DNA of 43,903 nucleotides from Candidatus Kuenenia stuttgartensis (GTDB lineage Bacteria; Planctomycetota; Planctomycetia; Planctomycetales; Planctomycetaceae), in assembly GCA_945861465.1 (NCBI GenBank), contig CAMAVB010000036.1, positions 1-43,903 of the forward strand. The letters are read 5' to 3'. The notes under the pieces are model-generated. The model did not search any database, was not told the DNA's origin, and saw only the letters and a list, made by a program, of their open reading frames with translations. Positions 25,687 to 35,130 of the stretch are shown here, one piece after another; position 1 is the stretch's first letter, and each line of letters begins with the position of its first letter. A program made the position numbers and the translations under genes.

Positions 25687-27048
25687 TTACTTTCCGCGGG
25701 TCAGTTCTGCCAGCACGGCCTCCAGATCCTTGAGCCCCTGCGCGGCATCGACTTCATAAAAGCCCGCATGGTAGTGTGCCACTTTGCCATCTGCATTCAG
25801 CACGATCCAGAGTGGTAACTGACCTCGTGTGTCGCGCGGATCACCGAAAGTTTTCAACAGAGCGCCGTCGTCGTGACCGACCGGATAACTCAGATTCATG
25901 AACTCAGACAGCTTTCGAACTGATCGTCGACCACGATTGAGATTCTCTTTGCTTTGCAGATCCGGATTGGTACTCACGCCGACGACGGTCACATTCATTT
26001 TCTTTTTCTGGTTGAACAGGAATTCGAGATAACCCGTTTGACCGTATGGTTCAGACAGCGGTGCATCCCGATAGTCCCAGAAATGCAGGATGACGGTTTT
26101 CCCTTGGAGACTTTCCGATTCCAGTTTCCCGCCATCCATCAGTGAGAGGACAAATTGCGGAGCATCGGTGTTCATGAGCTTCGTCGCGAGGCCTGCCGTT
26201 GATGCGAGGCGTTTCTGCTGTTGCTCAACGTCGGCTTCAATTTTTCGCACAAGCATCTCGAGCGGTGTACCGGTGGCGAGTACGGTCAACCGATCTGACG
26301 CAGCCACAACGTCCGCAATCTGCCGCGCTGACAGTTCGCTCAGATGCGCGTCGGGGCGTCGTTTCAGAACGGTCTGCAAAACCAGCAGTTCGTGTTGCAG
26401 TTCTATGACCTTGTCTGATGCGTCTGGTTCAAGCAGTTTGCCGGATGCGCGTGCAAGAGTGAGTTTGAATTGATCTCCTTGCCCCACGAATACATCGGCT
26501 TCCGCGCGAAGCGTCATGCCGGTTGCCGCATCCACCGTCAATGTCTGTTGCCGACCGCGACGTTCACGCGACTCCACGATCCATGCAGGGACGTCGTTGA
26601 CTGATCGTTGCTCGATGGCTGTCATCTGCCAGCCGGCTTGTTCCCACGTTGCATCCGACTCGACGTCTGCCGGCAATGCCACTACGAACGGTGGCAGTGC
26701 AATCAGATACGCATGGCCATCGTGTTCATAGACCAGATGCGGCTGAACAGTGTCCGTTCCGGCTGCCGGACCTGTGCTGCCGAAACTGTCGGGCCAGGGA
26801 CATCCATGGCGTGCATCATCAATGACGTGAAAGAAGCAAGTCTGATTCGTCGTCAGCAGCTGCACTTCGAATCGTCGCAGGATATCACCGTCTTCGTCAC
26901 CGGGCTGGATGAGCGATCCTGTGAACATCGAGTGTTGAACAGAGTCCGCAGCGGATATGACTGCCGCGCCTTGCTGACAGATCAAACCGACAACGATGAC
27001 GTTACAAACAAACTGGCTGATCGAATTATTGGAAAACTGCAGTGGCAT
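25687..27048 (-). CDS. Secreted redoxin-like protein lacking catalytic cysteines
   Basis: 453 residues with an N-terminal signal segment ('FVCNVIVVGLICQQGAAVISA'). The first half is a beta-rich domain of unknown function, the middle has a coiled, charged stretch ('LVRKIEADVEQQQKRLAS'), and the last 160 residues are a TlpA/AhpC-like thioredoxin fold ('APQFVLSLMDGGKLESESLQGKTVILHFWDYRDAPL...', 'VTVVGVSTNPDLQSKENL', 'PLWIVLNADGKVAHYHAGF'). The place of the CxxC or peroxidatic Cys ('FWATWCGPC' in TlpA) is 'FWDYRDAPL', with no cysteine, so ordinary thiol redox chemistry is unlikely. The ribosome site is weak (GAGAG). It is divergent from the kinase at 27417. Confidence 0.8.
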   Translation of the reverse strand: MPLQFSNNSISQFVCNVIVVGLICQQGAAVISAADSVQHSMFTGSLIQPGDEDGDILRRFEVQLLTTNQTCFFHVIDDARHGCPWPDSFGSTGPAAGTDTVQPHLVYEHDGHAYLIALPPFVVALPADVESDATWEQAGWQMTAIEQRSVNDVPAWIVESRERRGRQQTLTVDAATGMTLRAEADVFVGQGDQFKLTLARASGKLLEPDASDKVIELQHELLVLQTVLKRRPDAHLSELSARQIADVVAASDRLTVLATGTPLEMLVRKIEADVEQQQKRLASTAGLATKLMNTDAPQFVLSLMDGGKLESESLQGKTVILHFWDYRDAPLSEPYGQTGYLEFLFNQKKKMNVTVVGVSTNPDLQSKENLNRGRRSVRKLSEFMNLSYPVGHDDGALLKTFGDPRDTRGQLPLWIVLNADGKVAHYHAGFYEVDAAQGLKDLEAVLAELTRGK

Positions 27049-27416
27049 GAATCAACTCTCGGAAAAACATTTGGAAGAGCAGGGCACTATGAAAATTGAC
27101 CCCGGATCACGATGCAGGCACTCCACAATTCGTTCGAATCTGAAATATCCGCACAACGGGAATATGTCAGATCGTGGCAATCTCCACAATTCAGCGGCGA
27201 AATTCAGTGGGAGGGAAGCGCCGTGAATTGAAACCGGAATTCTCTCCATCGACCTGCCATAAGTTGGCAGTTTCGACTTCCCGCACCCCCTGTCGCCCTG
27301 CATATACTCCGGTGAGTCGCCGAAAACGCGACGATATCCTATCATGACCGGCGACGTGGCGATTTCGGATCGCCGGATGCTTTTGTGACCCAGAATCGTG
27401 CGGGGAGGACAGACTC
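27049..27416. other. Divergent intergenic region, no gene seen
   Basis: The region lies between the redoxin-like gene (minus) and the kinase (plus) and must hold both promoters. No clear -35/-10 pair, operator palindrome or RNA gene stood out. GGGGAGGAC (27401-27409) is the ribosome site for the GTG start at 27417. Confidence 0.4.
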
Positions 27417-28937
27417 GTGAGCGAAAACCAAAACCTGATCGGTGGCTACGAGCTTAAGAACTGTGTGGCGACCGGCAAATCCACTCAGATCTGGGAAGTG
27501 ACTCAGACTGGCTCCTCCTTGCCGTTGGCGATGAAACTGCTCCTTCCGGAATCGCTGAAGGACCCGGATGCAAAAAAAGTTTTGAAACACGAATTCAAGG
27601 TCGGATCTTTGTTTGAACATCCCTCGATGATTCGATACCAAAAACTGGAGATGAACCGGGATCATGGTTTCTTCATCATGGATTATTTTCGGGCTCCCAG
27701 CTTGAAGACTCAGATCACCGGCAATCTTCCGGAAACGCAGTCCCGGCTGAAGAAAATTGTGGAAGCCATGTGTCAGGCATTTGTGCATATGAATGAAAAA
27801 GGTTGGCTGCACCGAGATATTAAGCCAGACAATGTGCTCGTAAATAAGACGGGAGAAGTGCGTGTAATCGATTTTTCTCTGGCCACGCGAATTATGACCG
27901 GCGTGATGAAGCTGGTTGGTGGCAAGCAGAAGAACATCATGGGAACACGAACTTATATTGCTCCGGAAATCATAATGAAGAAATCGCCGACCCCGCAGTC
28001 AGATATCTACAGTCTGGGTGTCACGATATATGAAATAGCCACGGGGGCTCCACCATTTGCAGGACTGTCTCCCAGTGATCTGCTGGCGAAACATTTGAGT
28101 GAGTCCCCTGTACCACCATCAGTGGTAAATCCAAACGTCTCGCCGGAACTCGACGCATTGATACTGAAGCTGCTCTCTAAGAAACCAAAGGATCGTCCGG
28201 CTGAAATGCGGGAAGTTATGTCGCTATTTAGAAATGTTCGTGCCTTTGTTGAAGATCCGGCGGAGTTGTATGCGCAAAAAACTAAGGATTTGAAAAATAA
28301 TGAGAGTCTTAGTGTCGATAAGCGACTGGACAGTCGTGCGGATGCAGATCGCGTGTCGCGCGGACTGGCGGCACCTGTCAAGCCCAAGAAGGGTAAGCGG
28401 CTGACGGCACCAATCGGAGAAATGGAGGCCGTAAAGAGAGCTGGCGCGAAATCCCCATCCGCACAGCCTCAGCAGGCACCTGCCATGATGCCACAGATGC
28501 AATACGGAATGCCGGGCCAACCGATGCCAGGAATGATGTATCCAGGCATGATGCCCGGTCAGATGATGCCCGGTCAGATGATGCCCGGTCAGATGATGCC
28601 CGGCCTGCAGCCATACCCGATGGAGATGCCCGGCCAGCCGATGCAGATGTCGCCGGGACAGCCTCCGATGCAACAAACTCTGCTACCACAACGACAACCG
28701 GTGCCACCGCAGCCAGTTCGACAATCAGCCCCGACGCAACCAACTCAGTCGCAGCAGTTGGTGCCACAGACACCGAATGAAAAACATGCAACAAAGGTAC
28801 CGCCCGCAGAAACCCCACCTGCTTCACCCGCTCAGAAAACAGTGCTTTTGCCGTTGGAGCGGCGTATGCCAGTCTCCGCAGAGGGAGATCAGGCTGTGAA
28901 TTTGGAGTTTATGACCGAATTACCAGACGTCGTATAG
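27417..28937 (+). CDS. Ser/Thr protein kinase with Met/Pro/Gln-rich tail
   Basis: 506 residues from a GTG at 27417. The kinase domain spans about 10-285: glycine-loop region 'CVATGKSTQIWEV' (degenerate), VAIK-like 'LAMKLLLP', catalytic loop 'HRDIKPDNVLVN', 'RVIDFSLATR' where the usual DFG is DFS, 'GTRTYIAPEIIM' and 'SDIYSLGVTIYEIATG'. The C-terminal 200 residues are low complexity: four tandem 'MMPGQ'-like units coded by a 15-bp repeat (28548-28607), then Pro/Gln-rich sequence ending in 'VNLEFMTELPDVV'. No transmembrane helix, so it is a cytoplasmic kinase. The DFS change does not necessarily abolish activity because the Asp is kept. It is followed by accA after a hairpin. Confidence 0.85.
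   Translation: MSENQNLIGGYELKNCVATGKSTQIWEVTQTGSSLPLAMKLLLPESLKDPDAKKVLKHEFKVGSLFEHPSMIRYQKLEMNRDHGFFIMDYFRAPSLKTQITGNLPETQSRLKKIVEAMCQAFVHMNEKGWLHRDIKPDNVLVNKTGEVRVIDFSLATRIMTGVMKLVGGKQKNIMGTRTYIAPEIIMKKSPTPQSDIYSLGVTIYEIATGAPPFAGLSPSDLLAKHLSESPVPPSVVNPNVSPELDALILKLLSKKPKDRPAEMREVMSLFRNVRAFVEDPAELYAQKTKDLKNNESLSVDKRLDSRADADRVSRGLAAPVKPKKGKRLTAPIGEMEAVKRAGAKSPSAQPQQAPAMMPQMQYGMPGQPMPGMMYPGMMPGQMMPGQMMPGQMMPGLQPYPMEMPGQPMQMSPGQPPMQQTLLPQRQPVPPQPVRQSAPTQPTQSQQLVPQTPNEKHATKVPPAETPPASPAQKTVLLPLERRMPVSAEGDQAVNLEFMTELPDVV
28548..28607 (+). repeat. 15-bp coding tandem repeat (4 units)
   Basis: ATGATGCCCGGTCAG repeats three times exactly (28548-28562, 28563-28577, 28578-28592) and a fourth time with changes (28593-28607). 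It encodes the MMPGQ units in the kinase tail and can gain or lose units in frame by slippage. Confidence 0.85.
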
Positions 28938-29252
28938 GCTATTCCCGGTTTTGATAAATACCTCAATTGCCTCCGTGCTCTAATTTCTGCCTAGAGCACG
29001 CATGGGCCGCAAAGCCCCTGTTGTTCTTGAACTGGATTTCTAGTTTCTTGCCATTAATGTCAGAATTCGCCGATGTTTCGTCACTGGATTCAATGGGGGC
29101 ATTTTCACAAACCCACAAATTCCGTAGAGTTCAGGGACGCCGGTAGTTTGAACAACGCACGGCTTGGCTGCGATCACACGTTATTCGGCGCAGTCCAGTA
29201 GGAATCGTTGTGGGCGTTGTGCTCTCCTTTTGGTTGCCGTTTGGGTCAAGTT
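28938..29252. other. Intergenic region before accA with a hairpin
   Basis: A perfect 9-bp inverted repeat, CGTGCTCTA/TAGAGCACG (28974-28982 with 28992-29000, 9-nt loop), sits 37 bp after the kinase stop and is a candidate terminator or processing site, although no T-run follows. The rest shows nothing recognisable. Confidence 0.5.
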
Positions 29253-30230
29253 ATGGCTGTGTTGCATCAATTACCTTTTGAGAGGCCGCTGTACGAACTT
29301 GAAGAGCGCCTATTGAAGCTCGAATTGCAGCTGGATCCCACTCCCGCCGAAAAAGAGATCATGCGGCGAATGCGAGTTGAGTTGACTCAGATGACTCGTG
29401 AACGCTACGCGAATCTGGACCCTTGGCAGACCGTTCAGGTCTCGCGACATCCGGACCGGCCACAAACACCGGATTATCTGGAGTTGGTGTTTGACGAATT
29501 CGTCGAACTGCACGGAGATAAAGCGTTTGGTGATGATCGAGCCATCGTCACAGGATTTGCGCGATTGGCGGGCCGAAAAGTGATGTTCGTCGGACATCAG
29601 AAAGGTCGAAACCTGAAAGAACGCAACGAATGCTGCTACGGATGTGCTCATCCCGAGGGCTACCGCAAGGCGATGCAGAAGATGGAAATGGCGAGCCGCT
29701 TCGGTCTGCCGGTCATCTGCCTGATCGATACACCCGGCGCGTATCCGGGGGTAGGAGCTGAAGAACGAGGTCAGGCGTACAATATCGCCGTCAATTTACG
29801 TGACATGTCCACGCTGGAGGTTCCAACTATCTGCGTGGTGATCGGAGAAGGTGGTTCCGGCGGTGCATTGGGGATCGGCATGGGCGATCATGTCGCCGTG
29901 CTGGAATTCGCATACTATTCCGTGATCAGCCCGGAAGGCTGTGCTGGCATTCTGTGGAAGAGTTCCCGGCACGCAGACAAGGCCGCCAAGGCATTACGGT
30001 TTACGAGTAAGGATCTGACTCAACTCGGTGTTATTGATGAAGTCATTCCTGAGCCGCTTGGCGGTGCGCATCGAGACCATTTCAAGATGGCCACGACCCT
30101 GAAGGCACGACTAATCGAATCGCTTCAGAACCTGGACAGTTTTTCGATTCCGGATCTGCTTGAACGCCGCTATCAACGCACTCGCCGAATCGGCGTCTTT
30201 CATGAAGACGGATCCGCCGCCTCGGCTTGA
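29253..30230 (+). CDS. accA: Acetyl-CoA carboxylase carboxyltransferase subunit alpha
   Basis: 325 residues from the ATG at 29253, the usual AccA length; the 15-codon upstream extension is not used. Motifs include 'LELVFDEFVELHGDKAFGDDRAIVTGFARL' near the start, 'GHQKGRNLKER', 'HPEGYRKAMQKMEMASRFGLPVICLIDTPGAYPG', 'GEGGSGGALGIGMGD' and 'SVISPEGCAGILWKSS', which form the carboxybiotin/acetyl-CoA site. With AccD and biotin carboxyl carrier protein it makes malonyl-CoA for fatty acid synthesis. accD and accBC are not in the window, so the subunits are encoded apart, as in many bacteria. Confidence 0.97.
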   Translation: MAVLHQLPFERPLYELEERLLKLELQLDPTPAEKEIMRRMRVELTQMTRERYANLDPWQTVQVSRHPDRPQTPDYLELVFDEFVELHGDKAFGDDRAIVTGFARLAGRKVMFVGHQKGRNLKERNECCYGCAHPEGYRKAMQKMEMASRFGLPVICLIDTPGAYPGVGAEERGQAYNIAVNLRDMSTLEVPTICVVIGEGGSGGALGIGMGDHVAVLEFAYYSVISPEGCAGILWKSSRHADKAAKALRFTSKDLTQLGVIDEVIPEPLGGAHRDHFKMATTLKARLIESLQNLDSFSIPDLLERRYQRTRRIGVFHEDGSAASA

Positions 30231-30664
30231 CGCGAAATGGCGGGGTCTGGGGCCAATCTTCGTTTCGAGGTCTGTCGGCAACAATTCCGAGCAGACTGGA
30301 CATTCAATCCGAAGCATGAACGGAAAGCGCTCGTCGGGCAGGGCAATTGAGGGCATCACGATGAACGAGTTGAGTGCCCTCGCTGATTTTGTTGTGGTTC
30401 GTTATTGACGGGGTTCCGGATCCCCGAACCGTGAGCTGGTGGCCCCCGATCGCATTCTATCCAAATAGCCCACAGGCGGCCCCGAAAACACGATGCGCAA
30501 CGTCCGATAATGTACGTTATGTTAGATTAATATAAAAAACGGCTGGATTTCAGCGGGTAAAATACGGCCTCGATGCCAGCGTTGATTTGGGCTCGCCATG
30601 TTGGTTGATGGTCGAAACCCACTCGCCAAGGGCAATCCTTTGTTCCTCCAATGTCCGTGTCCGC
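30231..30664. other. Convergent intergenic region, no gene seen
   Basis: This region lies between convergent accA and the CvpA gene. It contains a short GGTTC/GAACC stem (about 30413-30432) that could help terminate accA, and an AT-rich tract (about 30506-30540). The weak open frames here have no recognisable product. Confidence 0.45.
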
Positions 30665-31888
30665 TCAACGCATCGCCTGACTCAGACGAGTCCGTAAGTC
30701 GCGATCCAGGCGATCCAGTGAGATGTCCGCCCGATTGAGTTGTCGCACAATTCGATCGTCAATTCGAGTGTTCACGTCCGTCCCGGGATCCGGGTCGTTG
30801 TTGAGTCCCATGGCATCGGCGTGCCAGTCCTCCAGAACCCGCCGCTGAACATCACTCGGAACCCCCGCGAGGTACTTTTTGGACTTCGAGACAATGTCGT
30901 TTCGCTGGCTATAGATTCCGGCGATTTCGCTCAGCAGTGAGGACTCATACTGACCGAGCCGGGTTGAAATCGATGATCCTGCACCGCCCTGCCCGTTTCT
31001 ACCTGGCACCCCGCTCAAAAAGTCGGTCAGAATCGACCCAGCATTTTGCGGCACTGAATCGCCTAACTCTTTCAACAGTCGCTGTTTTTCTTCTGCAGAT
31101 GAGTTTCGCAGGATGTCCATCGCCTCTTTGTTCAGCTCTTGCCGCAGACTCGTCGGCACCTGACTCAGCAGATCTTCCAGGGACGGTTCTTTGCCTGGGA
31201 ACAAAATACCGTCCGTTCCGCCGCCGCCTGTCGATGATCCACCTCGCAGGCCGTTGGGAAAAATGCCTGACAGATCAAGGCCGCCGCCGCTGTTCGTAGA
31301 TGAGTCGGATCCGAACGTTTCTGCTTCAGAAGGCGTCGCTCCGGTCAAGTCGTCCGCTCCGGGTTGCAGGGACTTATTGAAGTCGTCGATTACGTTTCGC
31401 ACGGTCGGGACGGCATTTTCGGGAAGCAGGGGTATCAGATGCCGGGAATTGTGCAGAATGATTGCCGCTGCATAGCCGGAATACGTCTGACTCACAATAT
31501 CCCGCATCGGAGGGGACATTGTGATCGCAAAGAACATGATTGTCATGCAGATGACGACACCCTTGACGAATCCCAGAATCCCTCCCAAGTGCCTGTCAAA
31601 ATCGATGATCTTTGCCTTCGCCATCCAAATGCTCAGCATCCCAGCGATGACAAACGACACGCCGCACAGCCCGACATACACGGCAAGCATCGCCAGCCAC
31701 TGTTTCAATGGCGGAGCGACGCTGATCAGCGGTTCGATCTTCGGTGCCAGCGTGCCGGAAAACTTGAAGCACAACAAAAGCGCAATCACCCACGACAGCT
31801 GCGAAAGCAACCCGCGCGAGGCACCTTTGACGGCGCAATAGAGCAATATGGCCAATGCGACGAGATCTACGATACTGTGCGCGGTCAT
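30665..31888 (-). CDS. CvpA family membrane protein with long soluble tail
   Basis: 407 residues from the ATG at 31888, which has AAGGAAGG upstream. The longer frame would translate the upstream gap. Residues 1-165 form four transmembrane helices of the CvpA/colicin V production type ('SIVDLVALAILLYCAVKGASRGLLSQLSWVIALLL', 'WLAMLAVYVGLCGVSFVIAGML', 'LGGILGFVKGVVICMTIMFFAIT'). The remaining 240 residues are Gly/Ser-rich linkers plus helical, charged segments ('LSQVPTSLRQELNKEAMDILRNS') with no known domain. CvpA-like proteins affect envelope stability or secretion; the exact role here is unknown. It lies downstream of thiO and dtd on the same strand. Confidence 0.85.
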   Translation of the reverse strand: MTAHSIVDLVALAILLYCAVKGASRGLLSQLSWVIALLLCFKFSGTLAPKIEPLISVAPPLKQWLAMLAVYVGLCGVSFVIAGMLSIWMAKAKIIDFDRHLGGILGFVKGVVICMTIMFFAITMSPPMRDIVSQTYSGYAAAIILHNSRHLIPLLPENAVPTVRNVIDDFNKSLQPGADDLTGATPSEAETFGSDSSTNSGGGLDLSGIFPNGLRGGSSTGGGGTDGILFPGKEPSLEDLLSQVPTSLRQELNKEAMDILRNSSAEEKQRLLKELGDSVPQNAGSILTDFLSGVPGRNGQGGAGSSISTRLGQYESSLLSEIAGIYSQRNDIVSKSKKYLAGVPSDVQRRVLEDWHADAMGLNNDPDPGTDVNTRIDDRIVRQLNRADISLDRLDRDLRTRLSQAMR

Positions 31889-32039
31889 TTCGTGCCTTCC
31901 TTGACCTGTTTCGGACCCGCAAATGCGATTCAGAAGTATAGGAGGGCTGCGGCAATGAGGGAAAGAGCGTTTTCGCGACCTGGAAATCCGGCAGTTTCTG
32001 CCGGTGAACTCATCCGTTTCGCCGCCATGCCACCCCACG

Positions 32040-32489
32040 CTAGATGGTCTTTCTGCTCTCCAGGATCAATGTCACCGGGCCGTTGTTGAGCAGTCGGACG
32101 TCCATGTGAGCCTGAAAGGTGCCGGTTTCGACGTGCAATCCGTGTCCTCTCAGTTCCGCTTTAACACTTTGATAGAGTGCGTCGGCTTTTTCGGGACGCG
32201 CGGCTTCGACAAAACTGGGGCGTCGTCCTTTGCGACAGTCGCCGTACAGAGTGAATTGACTCACCAACAGCACTGAACCCCCGACATCTGCCAGGGCCAG
32301 ATTCACCTTGCCTTCGGCGTCCTCGAAGATGCGCAAGCCCGCAATCTTGCCGGCGATCCAGATCACTTCCTCCTGCCTATCGTCTTCAGCGACTCCCAGC
32401 AGAACCAGGAACCCGCGCTGAATCTGACCCACGACAACGCCCTCCACGGTGACGGACGCTTCGGCAACTCGCTGAATCACGGCTCGCAC
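32040..32489 (-). CDS. dtd: D-aminoacyl-tRNA deacylase
   Basis: 149 residues, full length for Dtd. It shows '[17 protein letters not shown]' at the N-terminus, the '[17 protein letters not shown]' signature (about residues 77-93) and the C-terminal Gly-cisPro motif as 'NNGPVTLIL' where NDGPVT is more usual. The enzyme hydrolyses D-amino acids misattached to tRNA. It sits between thiO (63 bp upstream) and the CvpA gene on the same strand, a probable operon. Confidence 0.95.
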   Translation of the reverse strand: MRAVIQRVAEASVTVEGVVVGQIQRGFLVLLGVAEDDRQEEVIWIAGKIAGLRIFEDAEGKVNLALADVGGSVLLVSQFTLYGDCRKGRRPSFVEAARPEKADALYQSVKAELRGHGLHVETGTFQAHMDVRLLNNGPVTLILESRKTI

Positions 32490-32552
32490 AGCACGACTTT
32501 CAAACGGGAACCTTGCAGGGCAGGGCTCAGGTGATTATGGAACAAAAACAGC

Positions 32553-33695
32553 TTAACACCCCGCCCGAGGCGCGGCGGATTGCGAGGAAAATCGATCTGC
32601 GTCCAATCCATCCAGCGAAATCGGAGGGGGCTCTCCCAGCATCAGATCCGCCAGAATCGTTCCGGTTGCGGGTGACATCTGCAATCCCGATCGAAAGTGA
32701 CCTGCACCGATAAACACGTTGGAAAATCCTGGCACGGGTCCCAGCAGAGGTAATTCATCCGGAGATCCTGGCCGCAGTCCGGCCCATGTGTGCACAACTT
32801 CGGCATGCGCGAGTGAAGGCACAAGTGATTTTGCAAATTCGAGCAAACCAGCGACGCCTTTTGTAGTTGTGTGCTTTGCAAAGCCGGCATCTTCTTCGGT
32901 TGAACCGATCAGGATCAATCCATCACGTCGCGGTACCAGGTAACGTCGGCCCAGCTCAATCACGCATCGAAACGGCTGTGCCGGTAACTGGAGTTGCACG
33001 ATCTGACCTCGCACGGGTTTGACGGGAATCGAAAACCCAAGAGGCTGCAGCAGCGACGCTGACCAGGCGCCGACAGCAAAACAGATTCGATCAAACTGCA
33101 GCGTGCGTGCACCAACTCGCACTTCTGAAATGCGATCGTCCTTCTGACGGACATCCAGTGCGTGAACATGTTCCATAATCTCAACGCCGCTTTGCAGGCA
33201 CGCGGCCTTCAACGCTTTCAGGTAACGCGGGTTTCGCACCTGAGCGAAGTCCGGCAGAAAAATCGCGTTCTCGAAGCGAGCATCCATATCTGCCACATGA
33301 TGCTGGATTTCATGTGCGGATATGCGATCGACTCGAATGCCTTCAGCCTGCCATTGCGAGTCGTGTTGGCGGAATTCAACCTGTTCATCGAGCGAACAGA
33401 CTTCGATCGCGCCGCAGATGTGGTAACCGGTATCAATGCCTGTTCTGTCAGCCAGGTCGGCAGCAAACTCCGGCCACAGCCCATGGCTGTACGATCGCAG
33501 TCGGGCTTCTGGTGTGACGGCATTGGCAGGATTGCCGGGTGGCAGCATCCCGGCTCCGGCCCACGACGCTTCGCGTCCCACCAGTTGCCGATCCAGCAGC
33601 GTGACCGACACGCCGCGTTCCGCCAGCTTCAATGCAGTCGTCAGTCCAACGACACCGGCACCAACAATCAGAATCTCAGGATGGACACCAGGCAT
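32553..33695 (-). CDS. thiO: FAD-dependent glycine oxidase
   Basis: 380 residues. The dinucleotide-binding fold starts the protein ('ILIVGAGVVGLTTALKLAERG'), followed by the ThiO-type 'EASWAGAGMLPPGNPA', 'VRGQIVQLQ', 'YLVPRRDGLILIGSTEEDAGF' and the C-terminal 'WAGLRPGSPDELPLLGPV' and 'GAGHFRSGLQMSPATG' motifs. ThiO oxidises glycine to dehydroglycine for the thiazole of thiamine; no thiG, thiS or thiF lies near. The ribosome site is weak, but the start is fixed by the flavin-binding motif. It leads the thiO-dtd-cvpA cluster. Confidence 0.9.
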   Translation of the reverse strand: MPGVHPEILIVGAGVVGLTTALKLAERGVSVTLLDRQLVGREASWAGAGMLPPGNPANAVTPEARLRSYSHGLWPEFAADLADRTGIDTGYHICGAIEVCSLDEQVEFRQHDSQWQAEGIRVDRISAHEIQHHVADMDARFENAIFLPDFAQVRNPRYLKALKAACLQSGVEIMEHVHALDVRQKDDRISEVRVGARTLQFDRICFAVGAWSASLLQPLGFSIPVKPVRGQIVQLQLPAQPFRCVIELGRRYLVPRRDGLILIGSTEEDAGFAKHTTTKGVAGLLEFAKSLVPSLAHAEVVHTWAGLRPGSPDELPLLGPVPGFSNVFIGAGHFRSGLQMSPATGTILADLMLGEPPPISLDGLDADRFSSQSAAPRAGC

Positions 33696-33759
33696 CGGTT
33701 ACACTCAGGTGAGCAGCAGACATGAATTCAACTGCAGATGGTGGTTTTGTAGGCGGTAC

Positions 33760-34998
33760 TCACTTGCTTCCGATACAATAGAGTGTTTCTTTCCGCCCTG
33801 CCCCGTCGCCTTTGGCCGCTCGGATAAACAACTGACCATCGACGGCGGCCATGGACGCAAACGCAGAATCACCCAGTTGATTTTCCGCAAGCTGTTCATA
33901 TTTGTCCGGATTGGCTTTAAACGCCCAGGTTGTTCCCGCTTCATTGGTTGCAAAGATCGTGTCGCCGACGATCAGCGGCGATGTCGATACCGGGCCGCTC
34001 AGTCGCTGCTTCCACATTTCCTCGCCGGTCTTTGCGTTCCAGCAATACGCGATGCCGTTGTCAGTAAAGGCGTAAAGGTAACCGTTGTGAACAACCATTG
34101 ACTGTTCGTAGCACTTCACTTCGTTCTTCCAGGCAACTCCAGAGCCATCGGCTTTCACGGCGACTGTTTCCGGGTCCGGATAACCACCGCTGGCGAAGAT
34201 AAGATCGCCTTCCCAAGTACAGGTTCCACAGGTTGCCATGGTAAGGCACGGGGTACTCCAGAGCGGTTTCCCAGTTGCTGGGTCATACGATGCGATCTGA
34301 TAGGCTCCGCTCAGCAGCAACTGATCGCGACCTGAAATGCTGGCTACGATCGGGGATGACCAGTTGAGCATTTTTTCACGTTGCTGTTCCCACGCGATGC
34401 TGCCGTCGGAAATTTTCAATGCCTTGATCCAAGCGATGGTGTCGCAATCTGCCGAGATGATCAGCTTGTCCTGATAAATCGTGGGCGATGCGGCATAACC
34501 GTACTCATATTGCTTCGGACGAAATCCGCCAACGTCCTTGCGCCAGACAATTTTGCCTTTCATGTCGAGAGCCACGGCTTCAATTTTTTCGTGGTGGCAA
34601 AACGTCGCAAAGACATGCGTTCCATCTGTGGCTGCGGTTGCTGAGGCATGTGTATTCTTGGGATGAACCCGTGCAAATCCTCCCTGACTGATCGGCGTCA
34701 TCCACAGTTGCTTGCCCGATTTGCGATCAAACGCCATCACGGCCTGCGACTGACTTCGATCATCCGCAGTGCACAGTACGATGGTGTTGCCCGTGATGAC
34801 TGGTGAGGCATGGCCACGACCGGGAACATCCACTTTCCAGATCACGTTTTTTGTTTCGCTCCATTCTGCGGGTACGCCCTGCCCTGCTTCCGCGACATTG
34901 GTATGATTCGGTCCGCGCCATTGAGTCCAGTCTTTTGCCTGCGCTGTGAATGACATAAGCACGACACAAACCAAACCGGTGAAGAAACCCAGCGACAT
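33760..34998 (-). CDS. Secreted PQQ-binding-like beta-propeller protein
   Basis: 412 residues from the ATG at 34998 (CAGGAG upstream). A signal peptide ('SLGFFTGLVCVVLMSFTAQA') is followed by 'WTQWRGPNHTNV', the opening motif of a very common planctomycete propeller family, and then by blades of the type 'GKQLWMTPI', 'GSIAWEQQ', 'GKPLWSTP', 'GEEMWKQRL'. Such proteins fold as PQQ-dehydrogenase-like propellers but have no PQQ-binding or catalytic residues that I can identify; they are probably extracellular or periplasmic binding proteins. It converges with none of its neighbours and follows the large esterase on the same strand, with about 130 bp between. Confidence 0.85.
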   Translation of the reverse strand: MSLGFFTGLVCVVLMSFTAQAKDWTQWRGPNHTNVAEAGQGVPAEWSETKNVIWKVDVPGRGHASPVITGNTIVLCTADDRSQSQAVMAFDRKSGKQLWMTPISQGGFARVHPKNTHASATAATDGTHVFATFCHHEKIEAVALDMKGKIVWRKDVGGFRPKQYEYGYAASPTIYQDKLIISADCDTIAWIKALKISDGSIAWEQQREKMLNWSSPIVASISGRDQLLLSGAYQIASYDPATGKPLWSTPCLTMATCGTCTWEGDLIFASGGYPDPETVAVKADGSGVAWKNEVKCYEQSMVVHNGYLYAFTDNGIAYCWNAKTGEEMWKQRLSGPVSTSPLIVGDTIFATNEAGTTWAFKANPDKYEQLAENQLGDSAFASMAAVDGQLFIRAAKGDGAGRKETLYCIGSK

Positions 34999-35130
34999 CG
35001 AAAAACTCCTGAGTGAAAAAAGATAAAACCACGACAGCATCGGTGCCGGAGTGACAAGTGTCGCGACCACGGCGACAGCGTCAAGGGACTGGCGGACAAT
35101 CCAGTCTGTGAAATAGACTTTGGACACGAA

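Noticed and set aside
28548-28607. CRISPR-like repeat array
   Set aside because: The 15-bp units are directly adjacent without spacers and are in-frame coding sequence.
30413-30660. Possible tRNA or small RNA in the accA/cvpA gap
   Set aside because: Short stems only; no cloverleaf or T-loop consensus could be assembled.
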